DNA from: JAUIAI01 sp049680625 | Lineage (GTDB): Bacteria; Pseudomonadota; Gammaproteobacteria; Burkholderiales; Burkholderiaceae_E | Direction of reading: 5' to 3' | NCBI GenBank assembly: GCA_049680625.1 | Contig: JBAUID010000070.1 | Coordinates: 1 to 6,295 of the forward strand | Length of the DNA stretch: 6,295 nucleotides | In this document: in pieces, positions 1 to 5,639 of the stretch | How positions within the stretch are numbered: the first letter of the stretch is position 1 | Layout of the letters: the number at the start of each line of letters is the position of its first letter | Position numbers and translations under genes: made by a program | The notes under the pieces: generated by a model | Database searches by the model: none | The model's input: the letters and a program-made list of their open reading frames with translations, nothing else | What the model was told of the DNA's origin: nothing

Positions 1-401
1 GTTTTTGGCCTTCGTTCTGGCTGCTGCCAGTGCGTCAGGCATGGCCGCCGGAAATTGATATTGTCGAGGCCAGCGGTGATCGCCCCGGTTTCTATCACTT
101 TGCGGTTCGTAACCCCGGCGACAAAAAAGGTTTTGCCAGTGACTGGATGGAAATAGGCACGGGCTCTGACGACGGTTGGCAGACTTTTGCCTGCGAATGG
201 ACCAAAGATCGCATTGCCTTTTTTGTTGACGGCAAGCGGTACTGGTTCGTAGACGGTCACAAGATCCATGAGCCGATGTATCTGCTCGCCAATCTGGCGC
301 TGGGCAGCCATGATAAGTTCTGGATTCCTGACCCGGATGAGTCAACCCCGTTCCCGTCCCGCATGGAAATCGACTACATCAGGGCGTTTTCTCGTGAGTA
401 G
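1..401 (+). CDS. Family GH16 glycoside hydrolase, C-terminal part (5' end outside window)
   Basis: The reading frame is open from base 3 and ends at TAG 399-401, so about 132 residues are visible and the N-terminal half lies upstream. The visible part begins with FWPSFWLLP, the conserved strand that precedes the GH16 active site. It continues with PPEIDIVE, which holds the ExDxxE signature: the first Glu (51-53) is the expected nucleophile, the Asp is at 57-59, and the last Glu (66-68) is the expected acid/base. The end, MEIDYIRAFSRE, matches the usual last beta strand of this fold. GH16 enzymes cut beta-1,3, beta-1,4 or related linkages in glucans, galactans and bacterial exopolysaccharides; the substrate cannot be read from this fragment. 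Its place directly ahead of a flippase gene suggests it trims or releases the polymer made by this locus, as ExoK does for succinoglycan. A signal peptide would be in the missing part. The GTG at 30 is internal and not the start. Confidence 0.92.
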   Translation, partial: FWPSFWLLPVRQAWPPEIDIVEASGDRPGFYHFAVRNPGDKKGFASDWMEIGTGSDDGWQTFACEWTKDRIAFFVDGKRYWFVDGHKIHEPMYLLANLALGSHDKFWIPDPDESTPFPSRMEIDYIRAFSRE

Positions 402-1869
402 TTCGGGTAGCAATATTCCTTTGCCCGACGTGATTTCCGACCTGGCTTCGAAAACCACCCGCGGCGCCGGATGGCGCGCTATCGAAACAGCCGGCAGTGA
501 AGGCTTGTCATTTATTTTGTTTATCATCCTGGCGCGTTTGTTGTTGCCGGAAGACTTCGGTATTGTTGCGCTGGCAAGTTCAATCGTGTTGTCGCTGCAA
601 TGCCTGCTGCAATTTGGCTTACCTGAATCCCTGATTCAACGGTCTAACCTGACTGAAGAGAATATTCATTCAGCGATGACCGCCAGTTTTGTGTTTGGCC
701 TGATGCTCGTGGGGTTGACCTGGGTAATTGCCTGGCCGCTCGCCTGGCTGCTTGGCCGACCTGAATTTCCACCAATCTTCCTGGGTATGTCCAGCGTCCT
801 GGTGCTGCAAAGCCTCAGTTTTCCGTTACACGGGTTGCTGCGGCGCGAGCTCAACATGCGCGCCATTGCGATTCGCACCTTAATGGCAACCAGCCTGGGT
901 GGGATAACAGCGGCCTCCCTGGCGTTTAACGGCTTTGGTCCGTGGTCGTTGGTTGCCCAACAATTGATCGTGGCATCGGTTGGTCTGATCATGTTGCTTC
1001 GGGTGTCGAAATACCGACCCTGGCCGTTCCGGTTCAAGAAAGAAGCGTTGCAGCCCTTGCTTCGGGTTGCCCGGCCGGTGATGCTGGGCCAATTTGCCAC
1101 CCAGGCGGCGCGACGTCTGGATGCCGTGGCCCTTGGCTTGTTTCTGGGTAACCACGAGGTCGGCATCTACTTCCTGGTGACCCGGGTTGTGCAGGCCGTC
1201 CAGATGGTGACTCAGTTTTCGATTGGTGAGCTGACCCTGGCCGTATTGTCGCGCCTGCAAGACGAGCCCGAGCGGATGCGCGAGGGTGTTCGACGGGCGC
1301 TGAAGCTCACCAGTTACGTCTGCCTGCTGTTTTTTGGTGCTCTGTCGCTTGCTGCCCCGGTATTGGTACCTGTCGTATTTGGCCAGGCAATGGCTGATGC
1401 GTCCGAGCCGCTGCGGATATTGGCACTGTTTGCGACCGCCGGTGCCATTATTTCGACCGTTGTGCATGTCCTTGTTTCCGCTAATGCGGCTTCCACCTCA
1501 AGCTGGGTGGCAGTAGGCGCGGCACTGGTTCAACTGGCTGCCGTATTTTTCGCCGCGCGGTTTGGCATGATCCCACTGGTGATTGCCATCGGAGCGGTTC
1601 AACTCATTCTGGTGTTGCCATCTTTTCACTTGTTGTCGAGTCACGTGGGTTTACCACGGACGAGCCTGGTTCTGGATCAAGTTCCCATCCTGATCGGGTT
1701 TGGCGTTTCCTGGCTTGCGGCATCAATGATTGGGCAATTCGCCGGAATCGACAGTGCCCTGATTTCTTCGATGCTGTCGGCCTTATTGTTTGGAATTGTC
1801 ATGATTAGTATCGGCGCCTTCATTTTCCGGCGGGACTGGCCTGCATTGTTCAGGGCAAAAAAAGCATGA
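394..1869 (+). CDS. Wzx/WzxC-type polysaccharide flippase (MOP superfamily)
   Basis: This is a 491-residue integral inner-membrane protein of the polysaccharide transporter branch (COG2244). Such proteins move lipid-linked oligosaccharide units from the cytoplasmic to the periplasmic face. After a polar N-terminus of about 25 residues, the protein is a series of hydrophobic segments consistent with 12 to 14 membrane helices. The stretch ILARLLLPEDFGIVALA (about residues 45-61) and the following QFGLPESLIQR are typical of the WzxC/ExoT group. The length fits the family. I chose GTG 394 because it overlaps the upstream stop as GTGAGTAG and has AGGG at 381-384 in front; GTG 430 is a possible later start. 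The open frame reaches back to an ATG at 268, but that extension lies wholly inside the GH16 gene and looks like noise. The gene ends in the ATGA that starts the next gene, so translation is probably coupled on both sides. Confidence 0.9.
   Translation: MSSSGSNIPLPDVISDLASKTTRGAGWRAIETAGSEGLSFILFIILARLLLPEDFGIVALASSIVLSLQCLLQFGLPESLIQRSNLTEENIHSAMTASFVFGLMLVGLTWVIAWPLAWLLGRPEFPPIFLGMSSVLVLQSLSFPLHGLLRRELNMRAIAIRTLMATSLGGITAASLAFNGFGPWSLVAQQLIVASVGLIMLLRVSKYRPWPFRFKKEALQPLLRVARPVMLGQFATQAARRLDAVALGLFLGNHEVGIYFLVTRVVQAVQMVTQFSIGELTLAVLSRLQDEPERMREGVRRALKLTSYVCLLFFGALSLAAPVLVPVVFGQAMADASEPLRILALFATAGAIISTVVHVLVSANAASTSSWVAVGAALVQLAAVFFAARFGMIPLVIAIGAVQLILVLPSFHLLSSHVGLPRTSLVLDQVPILIGFGVSWLAASMIGQFAGIDSALISSMLSALLFGIVMISIGAFIFRRDWPALFRAKKA
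1857..1863 (+). other. A7 run, possible slippery site at the flippase-transferase junction
   Basis: Seven consecutive A residues sit in the last codons of the flippase gene, read as GCA AAA AAA GCA TGA. In the flippase frame this is a heptamer of the form A-AAA-AAA, and a backward slip of one base would continue through the ATG at 1866 in the frame of the glycosyltransferase, with no stop between. AGGG at 1852-1855 lies just upstream. Ordinary termination and restart at ATGA explains the junction equally well, and I see no strong stimulating stem-loop downstream. Confidence 0.35.
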
Positions 1870-3116
1870 AGATGAATGACTTACATCCGGCTTTGAATCG
1901 ATGCCTGTGGATATGCCGGGAAATGACCGACCCCCTGGTATCGGGTGACCGCGTTTATTCGTCCGGACTGTCACGGGCGCTCGCCCGTAGCGGTGTTGAA
2001 GTGAGTTTTGTTGCTCACCAGGGCGAGAATCGTCAACCAGACCCGGACGGCCATCCCGTCAAGTTTTTTGGGGTTGAGGGTGGCACTTATAACGATTACC
2101 GAATTGCCGTCACCAGTGACTTACCCGTTACTGCTGGCATACAAGGTACGCCGGCTTTTCACAAACAACTGGCCCGTCTGCTTGAAGAGCAAAGGTTTGA
2201 CTGTATCGTGCTCGACCAGCTCGGGTCGGGTTGGGCGTTGGCGCCGGTTCGCAAGTGGATAGACACCGAGCGCGCCAAAGGCAATACGGTACCGATGGTG
2301 ATTTATCTTGCCCATAATCACGAAACTGCGGTCTGGGCTGGCATGGCTAAAGAGTCGCAACGCGGGCCGCTGCGTAATTTGATGGTCAGGCGCAATGCGG
2401 ACAAGGTTGCCCGGTTGGAGTCTCGGCTTGTCAAAGAATCTGACCTTGTATTAACAATTACCGAAGAAGACGCGGGCGCTTTTGCTGACATGGGTGCGGT
2501 AATTCGCCCTACGGTGTTAACCCCGGGTTATTCCGGGCCCCGGGTTGAATCGCGCAATATTACCGCGGCCACACCCCGGCGCATCGTGATGGTGGGCTCA
2601 TTCAAATGGGCACCAAAAGAAGAAAACCTGCGCCAGTTTTTGAAAGTGGCTGACGGTGCTTTTAAAAGCGCCGGTATTCACTTCGATGTTATTGGCAAGG
2701 TGCCGGACAGCTTACGCAGCGCACTCGAACCAGGCTTGCAGGCCACGACGCTGCACGGCTTTGTGCAGGATATCGAACCAATTTTTGCCAATGCGCGAAT
2801 GGCGGTGATTCCGGAGCTGATTGGCGGCGGTTTCAAACTCAAGTTGCTCGATTACTTGTTTGGCCGCTTACCCATGGCTTCCATTGGTGCGGCCGCAGCT
2901 GGCATGCCAGACCCTATTCGCGAACAAATGATTCTTGCGGACGATTTGCAAAGCCTGGTTGACGCGATTATTGCGAATATCGACAATGTCGAGCGTTTGC
3001 AACAAATGCAGCAGAAAGGCTATTTGCTGGCGGAAGCTGCTTATAGCTGGGACGAACGCGGCGTGGAAATGAAAGCGGCCATTGAAAGTGCTCTGAACAT
3101 CGCTTTAGTGCCGTAA
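1866..3116 (+). CDS. GT4-like (GT-B fold) glycosyltransferase
   Basis: This 416-residue cytoplasmic protein looks like a family 4 glycosyltransferase adding a sugar to the lipid-linked repeat unit. The N-terminal domain starts with NRCLWICREM and SGDRVYSSGLSRALARSGVEV (about residues 11-46), the usual acceptor-side Rossmann pattern. HNHE at 150-153 corresponds to the HNxE motif of many GT4 proteins, and SDLVLTITEEDA follows at the end of that domain. The donor-binding domain opens with IVMVGSFKW (about 240-248) and contains IPELIGGGFKLKLLDY (315-330). Here the common EX7E pair is replaced by Gly321 and Asp329. No signal peptide or membrane segment is evident. The start ATG 1866 overlaps the flippase stop as ATGA and has AGGG at 1852-1855, 10 bases upstream; ATG 1872 is an alternative. 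Donor and acceptor are unknown. It is the last gene of the plus-strand operon. Confidence 0.88.
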   Translation: MKMNDLHPALNRCLWICREMTDPLVSGDRVYSSGLSRALARSGVEVSFVAHQGENRQPDPDGHPVKFFGVEGGTYNDYRIAVTSDLPVTAGIQGTPAFHKQLARLLEEQRFDCIVLDQLGSGWALAPVRKWIDTERAKGNTVPMVIYLAHNHETAVWAGMAKESQRGPLRNLMVRRNADKVARLESRLVKESDLVLTITEEDAGAFADMGAVIRPTVLTPGYSGPRVESRNITAATPRRIVMVGSFKWAPKEENLRQFLKVADGAFKSAGIHFDVIGKVPDSLRSALEPGLQATTLHGFVQDIEPIFANARMAVIPELIGGGFKLKLLDYLFGRLPMASIGAAAAGMPDPIREQMILADDLQSLVDAIIANIDNVERLQQMQQKGYLLAEAAYSWDERGVEMKAAIESALNIALVP

Positions 3117-3144
3117 ACGGCAACAAGATAGGTCAATCGTTGCC
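3109..3144. repeat. Two overlapping inverted repeats in the convergent intergenic gap
   Basis: TGCCGT (3109-3114) and ACGGCA (3117-3122) are perfect inverted copies around the TAA stop of the glycosyltransferase gene; as RNA they would give a 5-bp stem with a four-base loop. GGCAAC (3119-3124) and GTTGCC (3139-3144) form a second perfect 6-bp pair with a 14-base loop. The two share bases, so only one could form at a time. Neither is followed directly by a T-run; the nearest on the plus strand is at 3163-3175, already at the end of the epimerase gene. They may be weak terminators of the plus-strand operon or chance. Confidence 0.35.
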
Positions 3145-3164
3145 CATCGCTTTCGACGCATCTT

Positions 3165-4283
3165 TTAGTTTTTTTCTTTGGCCAGATTCAAAAAAATCTG
3201 GGCAATACGGTCAGCGGCTTTACCGTCCCACAGAGGCGGGCGTTTGTCCGATGGTGGCCGTGCCAGCGATTCACGCGCGCACTTAATGATGTTTTCCGGG
3301 TTGGTCCCGGCCAGGATATTAGTGCCTTGATCGATGGTAACCGGCCGCTCGGTGTTTTCCCGGATTGTCACGCAGCGCACACCAAGGGCAGTCGACTCTT
3401 CCTGCAGTCCGCCGCTATCGGTGAGAATGATTTGTGCATCTTTCCATAGGTTTAGAAACTCCATGTACGGCAGCGCCGGCAATAGATGAATGTTCTCACC
3501 AGCATCAATATTGTGTTTTTCAAGTGTCTGTGCGGTTCTGGGGTGAACCGGGAATACCAAGGGTAAATCTTGCGCAACTTTCCTTAGTGCGTTGACGATC
3601 CCCCTGAGGTTATCAGCATTGTCGACATTGGCCGGGCGGTGCAAAGTGACCGCACCGTAGCGGCCAAATTTTTTCTGCAGCTCCTGCTTCAGGTTTTCGC
3701 TGTTGTAGGTTTTCGTGACAGTGTTTGAGAGGCGGTCCACTTGATAGAACAAATTGTCAATCATTACGTGGCCAACAAAGTGGATGCTTTCGTCTGATTT
3801 GCCTTCGCGTTTTAAATGAGCGTTTGCGGCAGGCTCGGTTGTAAAAAACAGATCCGAAATAGAATCAGTAACCAGACGGTTGATTTCTTCCGGCATGCTC
3901 ATATCGCCACTGCGCAGCCCGGCTTCTACATGAGCGACCCGAACGCCTTTCTTGCGCGCAACAATGGCGCAGGCGAGTGTCGAATTAACATCGCCAACGA
4001 CTATTACCCAGTCGGTTGGGTTTGCCGAAAGGTCGTCATCAAAACTGGTCATGATCCGGGCTGTTTGTTCAGAGTGCCCACCACCGCCGCAGCCGAGCGA
4101 GGCATTGGGTGCAGGTATGCCCAGTTCTTCAAAAAAGACGTCGTTCATACCATGGTCGTAATGTTGACCTGTATGGACGAGACGCCATTGCAATTTATCC
4201 GGATGTTTTGACAACGAGCGGATCATCGGCGCAATTTTCATGAAATTTGGTCGCGCGCCGGCAACCAGGGTTAGCTTCATCAT
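3165..4283 (-). CDS. wecB: UDP-N-acetylglucosamine 2-epimerase, non-hydrolysing
   Basis: This 372-residue cytoplasmic enzyme interconverts UDP-GlcNAc and UDP-ManNAc, providing an activated ManNAc unit, or its oxidised form, for surface polysaccharides. The full length matches the family. Motifs visible in order are GARPNFMKIAP (residues 9-19, with Arg11 and Lys16 at the positions of E. coli WecB Arg10 and Lys15), HTGQHYD (37-43), VVGDVNSTLA (Asp98, equivalent to Asp95), HVEAGLRSGD (Glu120, equivalent to Glu117), MPEEINR (Glu132, equivalent to Glu131), LHRPANVDN (His215, equivalent to His213) and DSGGLQEES near the C-terminus. All expected catalytic residues are present. Two adjacent ATG codons (4283 and 4280) could start it, and I see only a weak ribosome binding site. 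A terminator lies between it and the preceding minus-strand gene, so it is probably transcribed separately. No UDP-ManNAc dehydrogenase is in the window, so whether ManNAc is oxidised is unknown. Confidence 0.95.
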   Translation of the reverse strand: MMKLTLVAGARPNFMKIAPMIRSLSKHPDKLQWRLVHTGQHYDHGMNDVFFEELGIPAPNASLGCGGGGHSEQTARIMTSFDDDLSANPTDWVIVVGDVNSTLACAIVARKKGVRVAHVEAGLRSGDMSMPEEINRLVTDSISDLFFTTEPAANAHLKREGKSDESIHFVGHVMIDNLFYQVDRLSNTVTKTYNSENLKQELQKKFGRYGAVTLHRPANVDNADNLRGIVNALRKVAQDLPLVFPVHPRTAQTLEKHNIDAGENIHLLPALPYMEFLNLWKDAQIILTDSGGLQEESTALGVRCVTIRENTERPVTIDQGTNILAGTNPENIIKCARESLARPPSDKRPPLWDGKAADRIAQIFLNLAKEKN

Positions 4284-4332
4284 CTATTTTTGGTATCTCG
4301 TAACTGTTTTTCTCAAAAGAACATCTGAGAAT

Positions 4333-4379
4333 TGAGCTGACAATAATCACTCGGGCATTGGCGAGGGCTCACCTGACAA
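4333..4379. repeat. Imperfect direct repeat upstream of the epimerase gene
   Basis: TGAGCTGACAA at 4333-4343 and TCACCTGACAA at 4369-4379 agree at 9 of 11 positions and lie 36 bp apart, start to start. The copies are 50 to 95 bp upstream of the epimerase start codon, a plausible place for a regulator to bind, but two copies this short can arise by chance. Confidence 0.25.
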
Positions 4380-4396
4380 CGCCTGAATTCAGACAG

Positions 4397-4413
4397 CCGC
4401 GATGTTAACGCGG
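4397..4413. repeat. Short inverted repeat in the epimerase upstream region
   Basis: CCGCG (4397-4401) and CGCGG (4409-4413) are perfect inverted copies around a 7-base centre that contains GTTAAC. No T-run follows on either strand, so it does not look like a terminator. It could be an operator or a chance hairpin. Confidence 0.25.
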
Positions 4414-4520
4414 AATGGATGCGCCGGTAGCCTGCCAGGAATAGGAACGTATCGGTCGGTATTGTTCAAACCGGCGACGGCATGACCTGTTGTGCCGACA
4501 GGGCATTTGTTTCGAGATCG

Positions 4521-4561
4521 AAAAAGCCCATCCAGTGCTTCAGCACTGGGCGAGCCTTTTT
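4521..4561 (-). terminator. Intrinsic terminator of the UDP-xylose synthase unit
   Basis: Read on the minus strand, CCAGTGC and GCACTGG form a perfect 7-bp stem closed by the loop TGAA. After one C-A mismatch the stem continues through pairs that include several G-U wobbles into an A5/T5 flank, so a T-run follows the hairpin directly. It begins about 29 bp beyond the UDP-xylose synthase stop at 4590, the expected place. On the plus strand the outer wobble pairs become C-A mismatches, so the structure is weaker in that direction though still flanked by T5. It separates the UDP-xylose synthase gene from the epimerase gene. Confidence 0.85.
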
Positions 4562-4589
4562 AGTCGCCGCCTGGGAAGTAACGCTGGGC

Positions 4590-5558
4590 TCAGGCCAGAC
4601 CAGCCTGAATCATGCCCTTGAAATAGCTGATCGTATTGGACAAGCCGGTGTCCAGATCGACGACAGGCTTCCAGTTCAAGTGTTCCTTTGCTTTCGAGAT
4701 ATCAGGCTGGCGTTGTTTCGGGTCATCGGCTGGCAGGGGTTCAAAAACGAGCTCTGATTTTGACCCTGACAGTTCAACCACTTTCTCTGCGAGCTGTCTA
4801 ATGGTGAATTCACCCGGGTTGCCCAGGTTAATTGGGCCGATGATGTCGTCCGGGGCTTCCATGAGGCGGATAAAACCTTCAATCAAATCGCTGTAGTAAC
4901 AGAACGAGCGTGTCTGGTCGCCTTCACCATACAAGGTAATGGGCTCACCCTTGAGCGCCTGAACAATAAAGTTCGAAACAACCCGGCCATCGTTTGGATG
5001 CATTCGCGGACCATAGGTATTAAAGATGCGGGCCACCCGAATATTAACTTTGTGCTGGCGGTGGTAATCAAAAAACAAGGTCTCAGCGCAGCGCTTGCCT
5101 TCGTCGTAACACGAGCGCAAGCCGATTGGGTTGACGTTGCCCCAGTAGGCTTCGGTTTGCGGATGCTGGTCGGGGTCACCGTAGACTTCGCTCGTTGATG
5201 CCTGAAATATTTTTGCGCCGGTACGTTTGGCCAGGCCAAGCATGTTGATAGCGCCGTGCACACTGGTCTTCGTCGTTTGTACCGGGTCGTGCTGATAATG
5301 AATTGGTGATGCGGGGCAAGCCAGGTTATAAATTTCGTCGACTTCGGCATACAGCGGGAAAGTGACGTCATGGCGAATAAATTCAAAGCGAGAGTTGCTC
5401 ATCAGGCCGCGGATGTTTTCTTTGCTGCCGGTAAAGTAGTTATCGGCGCAAATCACTTCGTTACCCAGGGCCAGCAGGCGCTCGCACAGGTGTGAGCCGA
5501 GAAAGCCCGCCCCGCCTGTGACCAGGATGCGCTTGCGAAGTGAATAATTGGGTGTCAT
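4590..5558 (-). CDS. uxs: UDP-glucuronate decarboxylase (UDP-xylose synthase)
   Basis: This 322-residue extended short-chain dehydrogenase/reductase converts UDP-glucuronate to UDP-xylose with a bound NAD, in the cytoplasm. The nucleotide-binding motif is TGGAGFLG (residues 14-21), followed by the acidic residue in CADNYFTG (Asp39). NLACPASPIHYQHDP (78-92) is typical of UDP-xylose synthases and separates them from UDP-galactose epimerases. The active site is seen as STSEVYGD (121-128, with Ser123 and Glu124 at the positions used by the ArnA decarboxylase domain) and YDEGK (Tyr151, Lys155). RIFNTYGPRMHPNDGRVVSNF and DQTRSFCYYSDLI complete the family pattern. Length is normal and nothing is missing. 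The start at 5558 is supported by AAAGGA 8 bases upstream. It lies 81 bp behind a GT2 gene and before a strong terminator, so both genes probably form one unit. The supply of UDP-glucuronate (a Ugd enzyme) is not encoded in this window. Confidence 0.95.
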   Translation of the reverse strand: MTPNYSLRKRILVTGGAGFLGSHLCERLLALGNEVICADNYFTGSKENIRGLMSNSRFEFIRHDVTFPLYAEVDEIYNLACPASPIHYQHDPVQTTKTSVHGAINMLGLAKRTGAKIFQASTSEVYGDPDQHPQTEAYWGNVNPIGLRSCYDEGKRCAETLFFDYHRQHKVNIRVARIFNTYGPRMHPNDGRVVSNFIVQALKGEPITLYGEGDQTRSFCYYSDLIEGFIRLMEAPDDIIGPINLGNPGEFTIRQLAEKVVELSGSKSELVFEPLPADDPKQRQPDISKAKEHLNWKPVVDLDTGLSNTISYFKGMIQAGLA

Positions 5559-5566
5559 AACAGCAG

Positions 5567-5572
5567 TCCTTT
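5567..5572 (-). promoter_or_regulatory. Ribosome binding site of the UDP-xylose synthase gene
   Basis: On the minus strand AAAGGA lies 8 bases before the ATG at 5558. It is the clearest Shine-Dalgarno sequence in the window and fixes the start. The 45 or so bases before it are very rich in A on that strand, which should keep the leader unfolded and favour initiation. Confidence 0.8.
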
Positions 5573-5611
5573 AGTAGATTCTTTTGCTTTTTGTTTTGTT
5601 TTCTTTGATTC

Positions 5612-5625
5612 GTTTAAACATGTTT
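5612..5625. repeat. Overlapping palindromes between the GT2 and UDP-xylose synthase genes
   Basis: GTTTAAAC (5612-5619) and AAACATGTTT (5616-5625) are both perfect palindromes and share four bases. They lie in the 81-bp gap, shortly after the GT2 stop at 5640. They could be an operator or an RNA processing site, but AT-rich palindromes of this size are often chance. Confidence 0.25.
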
Positions 5626-5639
5626 TCTAGCCGCGTTAC

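Larger units (their letters stand above)
4284..4520. other. Gene-free region upstream of the epimerase gene
   Basis: This stretch of about 240 bp separates the epimerase start from the terminator of the UDP-xylose synthase gene and should hold the epimerase promoter and leader. I found no convincing coding sequence on either strand and no strong sigma-70 promoter. On the minus strand TTGTCA occurs twice (4375-4380 and 4339-4344 read in reverse), which could be -35 elements, but no good -10 lies at 16 to 18 bases from either. It contains an imperfect direct repeat (4333-4379) and a short inverted repeat (4397-4413), listed separately. Confidence 0.5.

Noticed and set aside
268..393. ATG at 268 as the start of the flippase, giving 533 residues
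   Set aside because: The extra 42 residues lie inside the GH16 gene in another frame, read like a shadow translation and make the protein longer than usual for the family. GTG 394 with its stop-start overlap fits better.
30..401. GTG at 30 as the start of a 123-residue protein
   Set aside because: The frame continues upstream with the conserved GH16 sequence FWPSFWLLP, so this is an internal codon of a gene cut by the window.
666..1467. Long minus-strand open frames across the flippase gene (166 and 195 residues)
   Set aside because: Both are antisense to a clear family member, overlap each other in different frames, and have low-complexity basic compositions typical of shadows.
4339..4380. 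TTGTCA elements on the minus strand as -35 boxes of an epimerase promoter
   Set aside because: No acceptable -10 element lies 16 to 18 bases downstream of either copy, so no promoter is called.
4423..4433. GCCGGTAGCCT resembling the ops element (GGCGGTAGNNT) bound by RfaH
   Set aside because: It has a mismatch in the core and lies on the plus strand, where no gene follows in the window; downstream it would run antisense to the UDP-xylose synthase gene.
4482..4757. Plus-strand open frame of 91 residues
   Set aside because: It crosses the terminator hairpin and the antisense of the UDP-xylose synthase C-terminus, and shows no recognisable protein features.
4883..5386. 167-residue minus-strand frame within the UDP-xylose synthase gene
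   Set aside because: It is an alternative frame of a well-conserved enzyme gene with no recognisable domain.
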